DNA from: Prorocentrum cordatum
Taxonomy: Eukaryota; Sar; Dinophyceae; Prorocentrales; Prorocentraceae
Reading direction: 5' to 3'
DNA: 42,500 nt
Assembly: GCA_963575745.1 (NCBI GenBank)
Contig: CAUYUJ010000348.1
Coordinates: forward strand, 336,710 to 379,209
Positions 28,160-38,250 of the stretch are shown one piece after another. The translations under genes and the position numbers were made by a program. The notes below the pieces were generated by a model, which was not told where the DNA came from, did not search any database, and was given only the letters and a program-made list of their open reading frames with translations. Positions within the stretch are counted from its first letter, which is position 1, and each line of letters opens with the position of its first letter.

Positions 28160-28257
28160 GGACCGAAAAAGCTATGAGCACATACAGAGATAAGGAGAGT
28201 ACAGACGGCCCACGACCCCGCACACTGCGACATAAAAGATTGTTTGAAAACAGTTAT
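28160..28257 (-). repeat. Element 2 repeat A2
   Basis: It matches A1 at 35237-35334, beginning GGACCGAAAAAGCTATGAGC on the + strand and ending GAAAACAGTTAT. It abuts B1. Confidence 0.92.
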
Positions 28258-28497
28258 TTATGTTTGTACAGCTACGGGGAGGGGCCAGCCACAAGAGGGG
28301 GTCGGGCGGAGGCCTCCGACAGGAGTGCCGAATGAGAGAGCGAAACTTTTCACACCAGTGGGCGGGCCTCGCCCGATGATCTTGCAAACGCGAATCTCGA
28401 GAGATGCCAGGCGTGCGCCGACTCGGGCCGTTGCTCGAGCAGGCCCGCAATCTACATCACGGGGCACGCCCAGAACTAAAGTTAATCGTGATTACCC
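28256..28497 (-). repeat. Element 2 repeat B1
   Basis: It is the internal copy of B between A2 and ORF3. A non-coding spacer of about 200 bp (28498-28698) separates it from the ORF3 stop. Confidence 0.92.
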
Positions 28498-28698
28498 GTC
28501 CACGCCGCAACGCAAGCATCTGGCCCAATGGGCCCTCAGCCTGCTTCCAAAATCAGCAAACCAATAGGGAGGGAGGGAGGGAAACAAGGATACAACTTAA
28601 AAGACCCAGACTTACCCCCTTATGGCTAGCCCACAAGTTCCCCCCATTACTGACTGTGAGAGCGAGGCGAAGGAAAGAGGCAAGAGTGGCTCCAACGC

Positions 28699-29901
28699 TT
28701 AGGTCCTGCGTCGAGCGCGTGCACGATGAGCGCTGGACGGCTTGCCGAATGGCTCAGACCTGCTCAGCTGGCCCTCGTCGAAAACCTGCACCTCATCGTC
28801 TCTGACCCGCGCGAGCTTCTCCACCAGTAGCTTCGCCAGCGGGGTGTCGGACACGGGTGAGTTCATGATTGCCTCCTTCAGCTGCTTGGCCGGCTGACGC
28901 CAAAAGCTGCGGCCCGTCTCCATCGTCGTCGATGGCAATTGTGAACGGCGTCTGATGAGCGTGTGGACCTTGGTGTAACGGCTCAGAGCTGATGGGGTCT
29001 TCCAACGCCCACGTCTGCGGGCCTCCTCCAGTCCTCCGCCCGCCGCGACAAAGTCGGCCGCCGCGGCGTGGCGGATGCCATGCGGAGGCCCCATGTGCTC
29101 CAAACCCAGCTCGCCCAGCAGCTTGGCCCACGAACGCCTGAAACTGCCCTGGCTCACGGGCAGCACGAGCTCTTGGTCCGAGATGACCGAGACAAGAACC
29201 TCCATGATGGCCTTGGCAACCTTCATCTTGAGCTCGACACCCTGGTCGGAACCGGTCTTCACTTTCTCGCCGCGCTCTCGCCTTCCAAGGAGTAGTGCGA
29301 CCCGCCCGTCCCTGTCGATGCTCACGTCGTTCTTCCGCAGCTGGCACCAGTCTTGCTCCCTCAACCACCCGTCCAGCTGCACGAGCGCGGCCGCGCCCTC
29401 AATGATCATGCCGCGCTCGAAGAACGCCTTGATGATGGTCCCCATCGCCTCCATCGGGATAGGCTCGCCCTCCCCGCCGAAGCCCATGCGCTCCCAGCTC
29501 TTGAGTGCGCGGGCTGCGACTGGGAGGAAGTTCCTGTGGTCCTCGAAGATGTGCATGAACCCGTTGAAAAGGTAGCTCGCTTTCATGAAGCTGGCCTGCT
29601 GCACATAGCACACGTCGGCGATGTAGTCCGCCAACGCCCTGTCGCGCTCCGCCACCGTGCTGAACGGCTGGCAGGAGCGCTTCACCTCCACTAAGAAGTC
29701 CTTGACGGCTCGCTGGTACTGGATGTTGGTGTTGTCGTCGACAGCGTGGATCACCAGCCTGTTGTTGTACTTCAGCGGGCCCTCGGCGGCCCTCTCCCAG
29801 GCAAGGGCTCCTCTCTGCTTGAGCGGGGGTGGCTTCGGCCCACGCGGGGCCGCCGCCGCCCGCTGCGTCGAGACGAAGAGGATCACCAATGGGAGTGTCC
29901 A
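28699..29901 (-). CDS. Element 2 ORF3: tyrosine recombinase
   Basis: It is homologous along its length to ORF3 of element 1. It has a hydrophobic start (LPLVILFV), PPPLKQRGALAW, Arg in GWLREQDW, H-x-x-R in PPHGIRH, RRGRW, and the likely nucleophile Tyr in ALSRYTK. It lies in the -1 frame relative to ORF2. Unlike element 1 there is no ATG at the ORF2 stop; the ORF2 end reads TTGGTGATCC. The start shown marks where similarity begins, not a start codon. Expression may use -1 frameshifting, or the start has been lost. The stop is TAA. Confidence 0.85.
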   Translation of the reverse strand, partial: WTLPLVILFVSTQRAAAAPRGPKPPPLKQRGALAWERAAEGPLKYNNRLVIHAVDDNTNIQYQRAVKDFLVEVKRSCQPFSTVAERDRALADYIADVCYVQQASFMKASYLFNGFMHIFEDHRNFLPVAARALKSWERMGFGGEGEPIPMEAMGTIIKAFFERGMIIEGAAALVQLDGWLREQDWCQLRKNDVSIDRDGRVALLLGRRERGEKVKTGSDQGVELKMKVAKAIMEVLVSVISDQELVLPVSQGSFRRSWAKLLGELGLEHMGPPHGIRHAAAADFVAAGGGLEEARRRGRWKTPSALSRYTKVHTLIRRRSQLPSTTMETGRSFWRQPAKQLKEAIMNSPVSDTPLAKLLVEKLARVRDDEVQVFDEGQLSRSEPFGKPSSAHRARARRRT

Positions 29902-32900
29902 GCGGTTCCTCGCCGTCGCAGCCCCCGAAGCCAGTGGAGCAGCCGCTTGGGTGTGTACCTCGTGCTGTGGCCCGCCTTCGTCTCCTCCGCCGCTCCCAGG
30001 TCGACCTGTCGAGACGGTCCGTCGGCGACGTTGACCTCGGAGGGTACCCAACGATAATATGGACGCAGTCGGCACACCAGCTGTACAACTCCCGCCATTC
30101 TCGCCAGATGTAGTAGAGCCCGTGCCGAGCTTCTCCCCTTGGTCAGCACCCCGAGGCTCACCAGCGAGTCCGTCATGATGAGTACTCGAGATCTCCAGGC
30201 CCTCGAAGTCCTCGACAGGTGTCGTAGCAGCCCCACTATCGTCCTCAGCTCCAACACATTGTTGTGCTCCTCCCTCTGCCAGCGCCCCTGGAACAAGACC
30301 CTCCACCTCTGCTCGTCGAGCCAGCTCTCCTGTGGTGGAAGATGTTGCGCTCGGGCCCTCACGACTCGAGGCAGTCCATGACGCAGCCTCACCTGCGCAC
30401 CGTCCGGGACCCTCTCCCAAGAGGGCTCGACGCTCCTCACCACCTGAGCGTAGGTCTCGCAGAAGAGGACGGGGCACGGGCAGGCGATCTTCGTCCACTT
30501 GGTACCGCCAGGGCCGCTGCCCCGCAACTCGCGATGCACCAGCCCTGTCCTCGAGCAGCGTCCCCGCGTGCCCTGACATCGACGCTCCATCACACAGAGG
30601 GCCCTGCAGTTGGTGACCAGGGTGGTCGGCTTCTTCCACTCCTCCCCGTACTGGCAGTAGTCCAGGCTGATCCTGATGACCTCGGACCTCGCGAGCAGCT
30701 CGAGCATGGGCGGGAAGACCCACATCAGGCTGGACTCGGGGTTCTCGATCACGAAGTAGATCCCTTCCCTGATGCAGAAGAGCGCCGCCTGCACCGCCAG
30801 CACACACAGCGTAGATCCCTCCTGCGCCTTCTCCGCGTCGCCTGGACTCAGGCCTGGCAGGCCCCAGGGACAGTCGAGTGATCTCAGGGGAGGACGCCTC
30901 GCCCGCGAGAAGGTAGAACAGGGAGGGGCCATGTGTATCCACCACCACCACCGCCATCGTAGCCGTCGGAAGAGACGTTCGAGGTTGGAAACATTGAGGA
31001 GATCGTACTCGCGGCCACGGGCCACATCCCACGCCTCTCCCCACGAGAGAGTCCGACCGAGGATCGCCTCTAGGAGCCTCTCGCTGCCCGCGAACAGCTC
31101 CAGAAAGCCCGGTCTCCCCATCTCTGGTGACATTGGCGCGTCGTCCTCGTCGCCCTCGGCCTCGACCTCCTGCTCCACCTCCGTGTAAGCTCGTGCCGCC
31201 TGAATCGTCCATGACTGCAGCGACCCTCGACTGAGCTCTGTCCTGATCTCCTCCACATCGGCCTTCGTCACAACCGCTGCGAAACCCTCCTCCGACGCAT
31301 CCGCCATGTAGACCCTCTCCAGCCAGGGTGCCTCCAGGTCCGCCTCCATAAAGACGTGCAGCGCCGAGAGCGCCTGCAGCTCGCCCAGCACCTGGATGTC
31401 CAGCTTCTGCCATCTCATCGCATCCTCCTCGCAGAACCCGTGCATCCAGCGGTAGGCGGCATCCAGGATGCAGAAGGCCGCCCTGTTGGTCATGATCGCC
31501 CACGCCCACAGGCCCAGCAAACTGCCGAGAGCAGCCGGGGGTACACGACCCATGATGACCACCGCTTCGGTCGCCAGCACCATGTCTCTCATCTTGTCCT
31601 GGACGACTCGTAGCCTGTATGGCCTTGGGCCAATGGCTAGCCCAAGACCCCTCGTCAGGCCCTCCCCCCAATCCTCCTTGTGCACTGGGAGGCCCTGACC
31701 CACGAGGTGTGCCTTCACCTTCTCCCTGTCCAGCTCCAGCTCCTCCCCGTTCTCCGAACACAGCTTCAGCCCGATGTAGTCGTCGATGTACAGCAATAGC
31801 ATCAGCTGCACCTTCTCGAAGGACGGGGTCGGCCTCCCATATGTGATCTGCCCGAGGTTGATGTCGGGCAAACTCTCCAGGGCGTCCGACAGGCAGCTGT
31901 GGGCCAAGAAGACGGCCCAGCTGGACCCCATGACGGGGGACATGGCCCCAAGTCCAATATCGTCGGGCTCGGGCTTCGGTATAGAGATCCCCTGCTTGCA
32001 CGCGTAGTCGTAGATCTGCTGAGGGGTCACCTCTGGCAGCACAAAGTACTCCGCCAAGGAAGCCGGCCATCGTAGCCGGTAGAACCAGTCGGGAATATCG
32101 CCCTGGAAGGAGTATAGCCGTCGCCCATGTAGGATTGACTCGTCCAGCTCCAACAGCGCCAGGGATGCGGGGGACCCCAGGGGAACCCACGGCGGGTCCT
32201 GGAACAGGAGATTGACCCGCCTGCAGTCCCAGACCAGGCGGCTCTTCTCCACCCCCGTCCCCTGCTCGCTCAGGTTCTTGACTACGGTGAACACGCCAAC
32301 CCTCTCGCGTATGTTCTTCACGTAGCCTATCATCCCCGAGCGAAGCATTCGGAGGGCGAGCTCGAGTCGATTGCTGCCCCGTCTCCAGCCCGGGTCGGTG
32401 TAGCTGCGCGTGTTCTCGTAGCGGTCCCAGTCGACCTGACCCACTTCCTTGATCATCTCGCTGCCCACATTGCTGAGGTAAGCCCCCGCCGTCTCCGAAA
32501 GCCTCTCGACGTTCAGGCCCTTCGTGTTCGGCGGCGGCACCGAGACCTCCGAGGCCACCAGCGGGCACATGTCCCCCTTGCTCAGGTGCTTCCTCGTCGT
32601 CCTCGATCTCGTCCTTGTCCGTGTACTCTGATAGTCCAGCGCTCCTTCCCCCCCCCAGACGGCTGATCACCGCCCTGCCGTCGTTGATGGTACCCCAGCA
32701 CTCGGATTGAGCGTGCCTGTCCCAAAGATCGTTGACGATGGCCGTCTGTAATGGGGTCGCAGTCCTCCACTCCCGCCAATCCCTCCGCCGCCTCAAGATC
32801 AGGGTCTCCTGACCCAGATGCCCCGCCGCCAGACCCCGAATGGCCGCCGATGCCCTCTGGACTCGAGCGAGTGTCAGCTGCAGCTGCCTCTCGTCCAAGC

Positions 32901-32985
32901 CCTGGGAAGTAGGCCGGGCAGAAAGCGGGTACGGCAGGATGGGAAGCGTTCGCAGCGGGTCCCGCTCCCTCTCGTCCACCATCAT
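29883..32985 (-). CDS. Element 2 ORF2: reverse transcriptase and RNase H with a nested C5-methyltransferase-like domain; frameshifted
   Basis: ATGs at 32985/32982 precede RDPLR. One base shift at a C9 run (32648-32656) separates the N-terminal 110 or so residues from the rest. Numbered from the ATG at 32570, RT shows FQGDIPDWFYRL (Asp 158) and YIDD (261-264). RNase H has Asp 424 (MADASEEG), Glu 774 (NNVLELR), Asp 801 (MTDSLVS) and Asp 850 (NVADGPSR). Between the first and second RNase H residues sits a methyltransferase-like fold: FLELFAGS (489-496, motif I), APPCSTFSRAR (548-558, the Pro-Cys loop), FVIENP (606-611, ENV-like) and CQYGEEWKKPT (639-649, motif VIII). C5-cytosine methyltransferases use that Cys to attack the base. 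A target-recognition domain is not obvious. Confidence 0.85.
30626..31106 (-). other. Nested C5-methyltransferase-like domain of element 2
   Basis: About 160 residues contain, in order, the S-adenosylmethionine-binding start FLELFAGS, a tryptophan-rich strand ending IHMAPPCSTFS with the candidate catalytic Cys (codon near 30920), VIENPESSLMW, and LDYCQYGEEWKKPTTLVTN. The order and spacing match a compact Dcm-type core. Family-level activity would be methylation of cytosine in DNA; whether this copy is active is unknown. Confidence 0.72.
32648..32656 (-). other. C9/G9 homopolymer at the ORF2 frame change
   Basis: Upstream coding matches element 1 (ISRLGGGR) in one frame. Downstream coding matches (LDY, then KGD) in the next frame, and the change falls in this run. 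One G more than the frame allows explains it. It could be a real mutation, polymerase slippage or an assembly error. Confidence 0.8.
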
Positions 32986-33280
32986 AAGGGACAGGGTCCA
33001 CCAGGTGACCTGCACCCCGACGCGAGAAAAAGGTGTCGTTGAAGTAGAAGTCGGACTCGGAGACACCGTCGTCCGACCTGAAGAAGTTGGCCGCGCCCGA
33101 GAAGCCGCACAGCCAGGGGGACGCGACCAGGCACCAGCCCGCTACCTCGAAGGCCCGCGAGCTCCCAGGTGTCTGCAGGGCGCCGAGGCACCACAACAGC
33201 ACCCGAATCCACCTCGAGTGTGGCCTTACGCTCTGAGCGTGCACTTGGCCAGGACTTGCCACGGGAGCCCCGGCCGCAAC

Positions 33281-35248
33281 CTATTCGTGATCAGCACCCA
33301 CCGCGCCGCTGTCCTTGGCGCCCTGCAGGTGCTTCGCGATGGTTGCCCTCCTCTTCAGCTTCTCCGTCACCTCGTCGTCGGCCTTCAGGTTCGCCAGCTC
33401 CGTGTCGCCGTCCACCTTGAGGTACTCGTCGGCCAAGGCCCAGTCGACCTTGGAGCGCCACTTGCTCCCGCTCTGCTGCCCCTTCGGTCGCTGCCAGTCA
33501 CTGAGGCACTTCACATTCTCGTAGGCCTTCCAGATCGCGTAGAGGCGGAGGCAAGTGAGCTCCGCCGCGGGGCTGTTGATGAGCTGGTCGTAGGCGCCCT
33601 CCGCCATCATGCGGTCCAGCACCATGGCCAACATCATCACCTCCGAGCTGATGCTCGCCCGCTGCAGCTCCTTCGACCTCAACCACTCGCCCAGCTCGAT
33701 CTTGGCCGTGCGCCCCGAACGGTACAGCTTGTGCAGCACTGTCGGCGCGACCCTCGTCTTCACGCCGCCCACAGGCGTCATGCGCACATGCTTGAACTTC
33801 TCGAGGGTGGCCAGCAGGCCGTCGCGCGGGTTGCGGCTTTCCTCCTTCAGCAACTGGATACGATCCTGCAGCTCCTCGTCTACACCCCCGACCTGCTCCC
33901 ATGAACCCGCGCTGTCGAGAGACTTCGCCGGGGACCCAGTGCCAGCAGTCGCCCGTGTAGAATCCGTCTGTACCGTTTCCACATGCTCGTTCAGCTTCGA
34001 GATGAAGTCGTCGATCTGGGATGTGGTCGGCTGCCCCTCGCCCTCGCTCACGGACTGCCCCTCAGGGCTGGAGGGTCCTGGGTCCGACGTGCGATCTGAG
34101 CCGCTGGAACGTGGAGGCGAAGCCCTGGCACCGAGAGACTGTGTCGCAACTGCCCCCGTCAGGTCTGTCATCGCCCTCTGCAGTGCCTGCTGCTGGTTGG
34201 CCAACTCCGCGAAGAGGCGTCGCGGGGACGGCTCATCGTCGGAGTCGGCGACCTGCGTCCCCAGGACCCTGTCATCCTCGTCGTCACTGACCGCGGAGCC
34301 CCTGTCTGAGTCGGAGTCGCTCGCGTCACCGTAGGACCATGCCCAGAGTAGGTACCCCGTCACCAGGGTCCCGCCGATGGCCACGAGGATATACTCGAGG
34401 TCCCCGCTCTCGTAGTACTCGTAGATGGTGTCGTACACGTGCTGCACGTCCTCGACGGTCTCGTAGACGGCTCGGGCCCCATCATAGGCCGCTCGGAAGA
34501 TCGAGCCCAGGCGGAAGAAGCGCCAGGCACGCCAGCACAGGAAGGAGATCGCGCTCCACGAACCCCAGCTCCGCTTAGCCCACAGCGCCGTGAAGAGGTT
34601 CCCCACCCCGCCCGTGAGCCACGCGACAAAGCCGCCCTTCGCGCTCTTCTTCTTCGCCTTCGGCGGGGGCTTGCTCACCTTCAGCTTCCCGTTCTCGGAG
34701 TCGACCTCGAGCCTGGCGATCGCCCTCTCCGCCGCGGTGATGACCGCGTCGCGGCTCCGAGCGGAGACGCCAGGGTGCTCTGTCCACTCCACGTTCGCTG
34801 TCGGCTTCGTCAGCACCCGCTTCTTGTCCCTCACGTCAATCATCACGATACGAAGGGTGGGGTCCGCTGCTGCCCACAGGCCGGGATGCTTCGACCCAGC
34901 CTTCGTCACCAGCAGCATCACCACCCCCTGCGGCTTGGTGGGGCTCTTCACGTAGATCCTGTTCCATCGCGCCCACGGCGCCATCGTCCACCTGGTGGTG
35001 GTAGTGCCCTCAATCACCTCCTCCCCGTAGGCCTCCTCCGCGGCGCCGCCGAAGCCCCGCTCGAGGACCCCGCTCTCGGGGATCAGGTAGTGCAACTCCT
35101 GCACCACCAGGAAGAGCAGCACGGCGAGCACCCTGCGCGCCGTGATGACAGCCCCCGAGGCCCCGCGGCGGGGGCAGGGAAGCAGGCTGGTGCCTCGGTC
35201 CTGCGGGCGACGGGCTCCTGGAGCCCAAACCAGCTCGGACCGAAAAAG
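33281..35248 (-). CDS. Element 2 ORF1: gag-position protein with membrane-like segments
   Basis: The frame is open from 35248 to TAG (33283-33281). The first in-frame ATG is at 34984 (MAPWARWNRIY), the same residue as in element 1. Upstream similarity lacks an ATG. Numbered from the GTG at 35131, a hydrophobic stretch covers 1-14 and others lie near 168-184, 190-200 and 247-265. The acidic GTQVADSDDEP motif is at 291-301. The C-terminal half shares RNPRDGLLATL, APTVL, AAELTCLRLY and DWQRPKG with element 1. No zinc knuckle is seen. Function is inferred only from position. Confidence 0.75.
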   Translation of the reverse strand, partial: LFRSELVWAPGARRPQDRGTSLLPCPRRGASGAVITARRVLAVLLFLVVQELHYLIPESGVLERGFGGAAEEAYGEEVIEGTTTTRWTMAPWARWNRIYVKSPTKPQGVVMLLVTKAGSKHPGLWAAADPTLRIVMIDVRDKKRVLTKPTANVEWTEHPGVSARSRDAVITAAERAIARLEVDSENGKLKVSKPPPKAKKKSAKGGFVAWLTGGVGNLFTALWAKRSWGSWSAISFLCWRAWRFFRLGSIFRAAYDGARAVYETVEDVQHVYDTIYEYYESGDLEYILVAIGGTLVTGYLLWAWSYGDASDSDSDRGSAVSDDEDDRVLGTQVADSDDEPSPRRLFAELANQQQALQRAMTDLTGAVATQSLGARASPPRSSGSDRTSDPGPSSPEGQSVSEGEGQPTTSQIDDFISKLNEHVETVQTDSTRATAGTGSPAKSLDSAGSWEQVGGVDEELQDRIQLLKEESRNPRDGLLATLEKFKHVRMTPVGGVKTRVAPTVLHKLYRSGRTAKIELGEWLRSKELQRASISSEVMMLAMVLDRMMAEGAYDQLINSPAAELTCLRLYAIWKAYENVKCLSDWQRPKGQQSGSKWRSKVDWALADEYLKVDGDTELANLKADDEVTEKLKRRATIAKHLQGAKDSGAVGADHE

Positions 35249-35334
35249 CTATGAGCACATACAGAGATAAGGAGAGTACAGACGGCCCACGACCCCGCAC
35301 ACTGCGACATAAAAGATTGTTTGAAAACAGTTAT
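35237..35334 (-). repeat. Element 2 repeat A1 (5' terminus)
   Basis: It is a 98-bp partner of A2 (28160-28257), differing little if at all. The right flank resumes CAGAGCCCCATGG. Confidence 0.92.
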
Positions 35335-36206
35335 CAGAGCCCCATGGTGCGCTGGGAGCGGTTTTGGGACCGTCTGTGGCCGTCTTAGGCCGTCTTTGGC
35401 TGCTGTTGGTGCTGTATTCGGTGCTTTTTGGGCCGTGATCTTGGGGCCTCTGGGGGTTGTTTAAGAGCCTCTCAGCGATTCTTTTCAGCCTCCTGGAAGC
35501 CTCCTGGGGCCCTCTTGGGCTGTCTCGGGTGCCCCTTGGGCCGTGTGGAGGCGGTCCGGGGCCGTCTCGGGGATGTCTGGGGCCGTCTTGGGCGTCTCTG
35601 GAGCAGTCTGGGCACCTTCTGGTGGTCGTCTTTTGCAGTCCTGGGCCGCTCCTGAGGCTGTCTTGGGTACCCCGTGGGTCGCCAGGGGCGCCTCAGGAGC
35701 CGTCCTGGGGCCATCTAGGGCCTCTGTATGGCCGTCTTGGACGCTATGAAGAGAGCAAGCCCAGGAACTGCCAAAATGCACGTTATCCCAAGGGAATGGG
35801 ACGATTTGTTGGTGTTGGGGCTCTCTTGGAGGTCGTCGTGGAGCCCACTTGGAACGTTTTGGAAGCCTCTTGGGCCGTCTGGAGGCCATCTGAGGTGTTG
35901 TCGGGGCCGTCAGGGGGTTGCCTGGGGTCGCCCTGGGCGTCTCTGGAGCAGTCTGGGCACCGTCCGGGGGTCGTTCTGGGCCGTCCTGGGCCGCTCTTGA
36001 GGCTGTCTTGGGTACCCCGTGGGCCGCCAGGGGCGCCTCAGGCCGTCCTGGGGCCATCTTGGGACCCGTTATGGCCGTCTTGGATGTGTAAAGAGGGCAA
36101 ATCCGGGAGCTGCCAAAATGTACGTCGTCCCAAGGCAATGGGACGATTTGTTGGTGTCGGGGCTCTCTTGGGGGTCGTCGTGGAGCCCACTTGCAGCGTT
36201 TTGGAA
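35335..36206. repeat. Two degenerate units of about 346 bp
   Basis: A-rich islands at 35738-35815 and 36080-36160 are paralogous. The second holds the perfect hairpin TCGTCCC-AAGGCAAT-GGGACGA (36125-36146). In the first, the same position pairs only partly. Confidence 0.7.
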
Positions 36207-36600
36207 GCCTCTTGGACCGTCTTCGGCCCCTTGGGGCCTCTTGGGGGCCTGTTTGGGCCTCCTGGCGCCCTCTCGGGGCGGAATGCTCGGATTTTCGGTC
36301 CGTGGTCCCCCTCTTGGCCCCCTCTTGGGCCTGTCTTCGGGCCCTCGTGGGCCGTCTTGAGCGTCTCTTGGGTCGTCTTGGGGCCCTCTTGGGCTGTCTT
36401 GGGGCGCTCTTGGAAACCTCTTGGGCCGTTCTGGGGCGCTCTTGGAGGCCTCTTGGGCCGTCTTCGAGCGTCGGAAAGCGGAAACGGCGAGGAGGCCAAC
36501 ATCCTTCCAAAGCAGTCGTAAAGCAAATGATTTTGACGCCCAAAACCGTCCAAAACCTTCTGAGGCGGTCCCCTCGTCCGCCGCCCTCGCTTCGAAGCAG
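36207..36600. repeat. Alpha 3' fragment
   Basis: It matches the last 390 bp or so of alpha (from GGCCCCTTGGGGCCTCTTGG) through the header, with a C-to-G change in the header (CCGCCGCCCTCGC). Confidence 0.85.
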
Positions 36601-37840
36601 GTTTGAAGCCCCGTGGCACCTCTTGGGGACCTCTTTTGGGCTCCTGGGAGCCTCTTGGGCCTCTCTGGGCTCGTCTATCGCTCCCCTTGGGCTGTCTTGG
36701 GGCCCCCTAGGGCCTTCTTGGGCGGTCCTCGGGCCGTCTTGGAGCCATCTTGGGCCGCTCCTCGGCCCATCTTGGGGTCCCGTTGGCCTGTCTTGGGCGC
36801 CTCTGGGGCCGTCCTGGGGCCGCCTTGGACCGTCTTGGGGCCCTCTTGGACCGTCTTGGGGTCCTCTTGGGGACCTCTTGGACCGTCTTGGAGCGGTCTT
36901 GGATGCCTCTGGGGGGGTTCGAAGCGTCGGGAAGCCGAAAAAGCGTGGAAGCGAAAAACCTCGGAAGAACCAATGAAGATCAACGATTGTGACCTCTCGG
37001 AGCTCTCTTGGGAGGCCTCTTGGGAGGCCTGGGCCGTTCCTGAGGCGGTCCCCTCGTCCGCCCCCCTCGCTTCGAAGCAGTTTTGAAGCCCCGTGGCACC
37101 TCTTGGGGACCTCTTTTGGGCTCCTGGTGGCCTCTTGGGCCTCTCTGGGCTCGTCTATCGCGCCCCTTGGGCTGTCGTGGGGCTCCCGAAGGCCTTCTTG
37201 GGCGGTCCTCGGGCCGTCTTGGAGTCATCTTGGGCCGCTCTTCGGCCCATCTTGGGGTCCCGTTGGCCTGTCTTGGGCGCCTCTGGGGCCGTCCTGGGGC
37301 CGCCTTGGACCGTCTTGGGGCTCTCTTGGGCCGTCTGGGGGTCCTCTGGGGGGCCTCGTGGACCGTCTTGAAGCGGTCTTGGATGCTTCCGGGGGGGTGT
37401 CGGAGCGTCTGGAAGCCGAAAAAGCGAGGAAGCAAAAAACCTAGGGAAAACCAATGAAAAACAACGATTTTGGCCTCGCGGGGCTCTCTTGGGAGGCCTC
37501 TTGGGAGGCCTGTCGGGCCGTCTTGGGGAGCTCTGGGGCCGTTTGGGGACCTCTTTTGGGCTCCTGGGGGCCTCTTGGGCCTCTCTGGGCTCGTCCATCG
37601 CGCCCCTTGGGCTGTCTTGGGGCCCCCGAGGGCCTTCTTGGGCGGTCCTCGGGCCGTCTTGGAGCCATCTTGGGCCGCTCTTCGGGCCATCTTGGGGTCC
37701 CGTTGGCCTGTCTTGGGCATCTTGAGCGGCTCGGAGCCGTCTTTGGGCAATCGGGGCGGCCTCCAGAGCGTCTCGGAGCCGTTTCCCGGCATTTGGCCGG
37801 ATTTCCTTCCGGCACGCGCTTCCTCCGGCCATATAGTATA
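36601..37840. repeat. Module gamma array (three units)
   Basis: Units start after headers at 36575 and 37052 and at about 37545. Islands lie at 36915-36985 and 37400-37465; in these the island palindrome is partly degraded (GATCAACGATTGTG, AAAACAACGATTTT). The array ends in CGGCACGCGCTTCCTCCGGC, as at 27365. Confidence 0.85.
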
Positions 37841-37925
37841 GTCTAGTGTGAACCCGTGGATTAAATCCACGGCGTGCTGAGCCTTGGACTCGCACGCCAT
37901 AGGCGACCAGCTCGTCGAAGTTGAA
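37800..37925 (-). pseudogene. PPR-like border with GTGGAT...ATCCAC hairpin
   Basis: The - strand reads VDLIHGFTLDY followed, in a shifted frame, by YYMAGGSACRKEI. The hairpin GTGGAT-TAA-ATCCAC is at 37856-37870. Confidence 0.5.
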
Positions 37926-38245
37926 CAGCTCGGGCGTCCCTTGGGCAGGCGGTAGGGGCGACCTTCGGAGGCAGATGTGTGGTCACGTTTGATGGCAATG
38001 GTTGGGGGCTATGTGTGGGGGCCAGGTTTGGGTGCGCCTGGGGCTACTCGTGGGGGCGACGTTCGGGGGCCACGCTTACTGGGGCGGGAGGGGCGACCTT
38101 CGGAAGCTTTATGTGGGGGCCGCCTTTGGGGGTCCCGTTTGGGGCCCACGCGTGGGGCCGACGTTTACGGGGCCACGTCTGGGGGCCACCCCGGAAAGCA
38201 GTCGGGGGAGCTCCAGGGGCACTGACCTGGAAGCGTGAAAAGGAA
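37926..38245. other. GGGGGC-rich tract without a gene
   Basis: A theme AGGGGCGACCTTCGGA recurs at 37955 and 38089, inside a different G-rich degenerate pattern (GGGGGCCACG). It shares little with the TCTTGG modules. Confidence 0.5.
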
Positions 38246-38250
38246 TGGGT

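Larger units (their letters stand above)
27897..35334 (-). mobile_element. YR retrotransposon, element 2 (PAT/Ngaro-like split direct repeats)
   Basis: On the - strand the order is A1, ORF1, ORF2, ORF3, B1, A2, B2. This is the same plan and almost the same length as element 1, but repeats and proteins are diverged, so it is a distinct family. Ends are defined by the A and B repeats with a 2-bp (AT) ambiguity. The flanks do not show an obvious target duplication. ORF2 is split by a one-base shift at a C9 run. The methyltransferase-like domain is better preserved than in element 1. Confidence 0.9.

Noticed and set aside
28699-33066. Element 2 as a host recombinase or methyltransferase gene
   Set aside because: Terminal split direct repeats and the full RT/RNase H/YR set show it is a retrotransposon.
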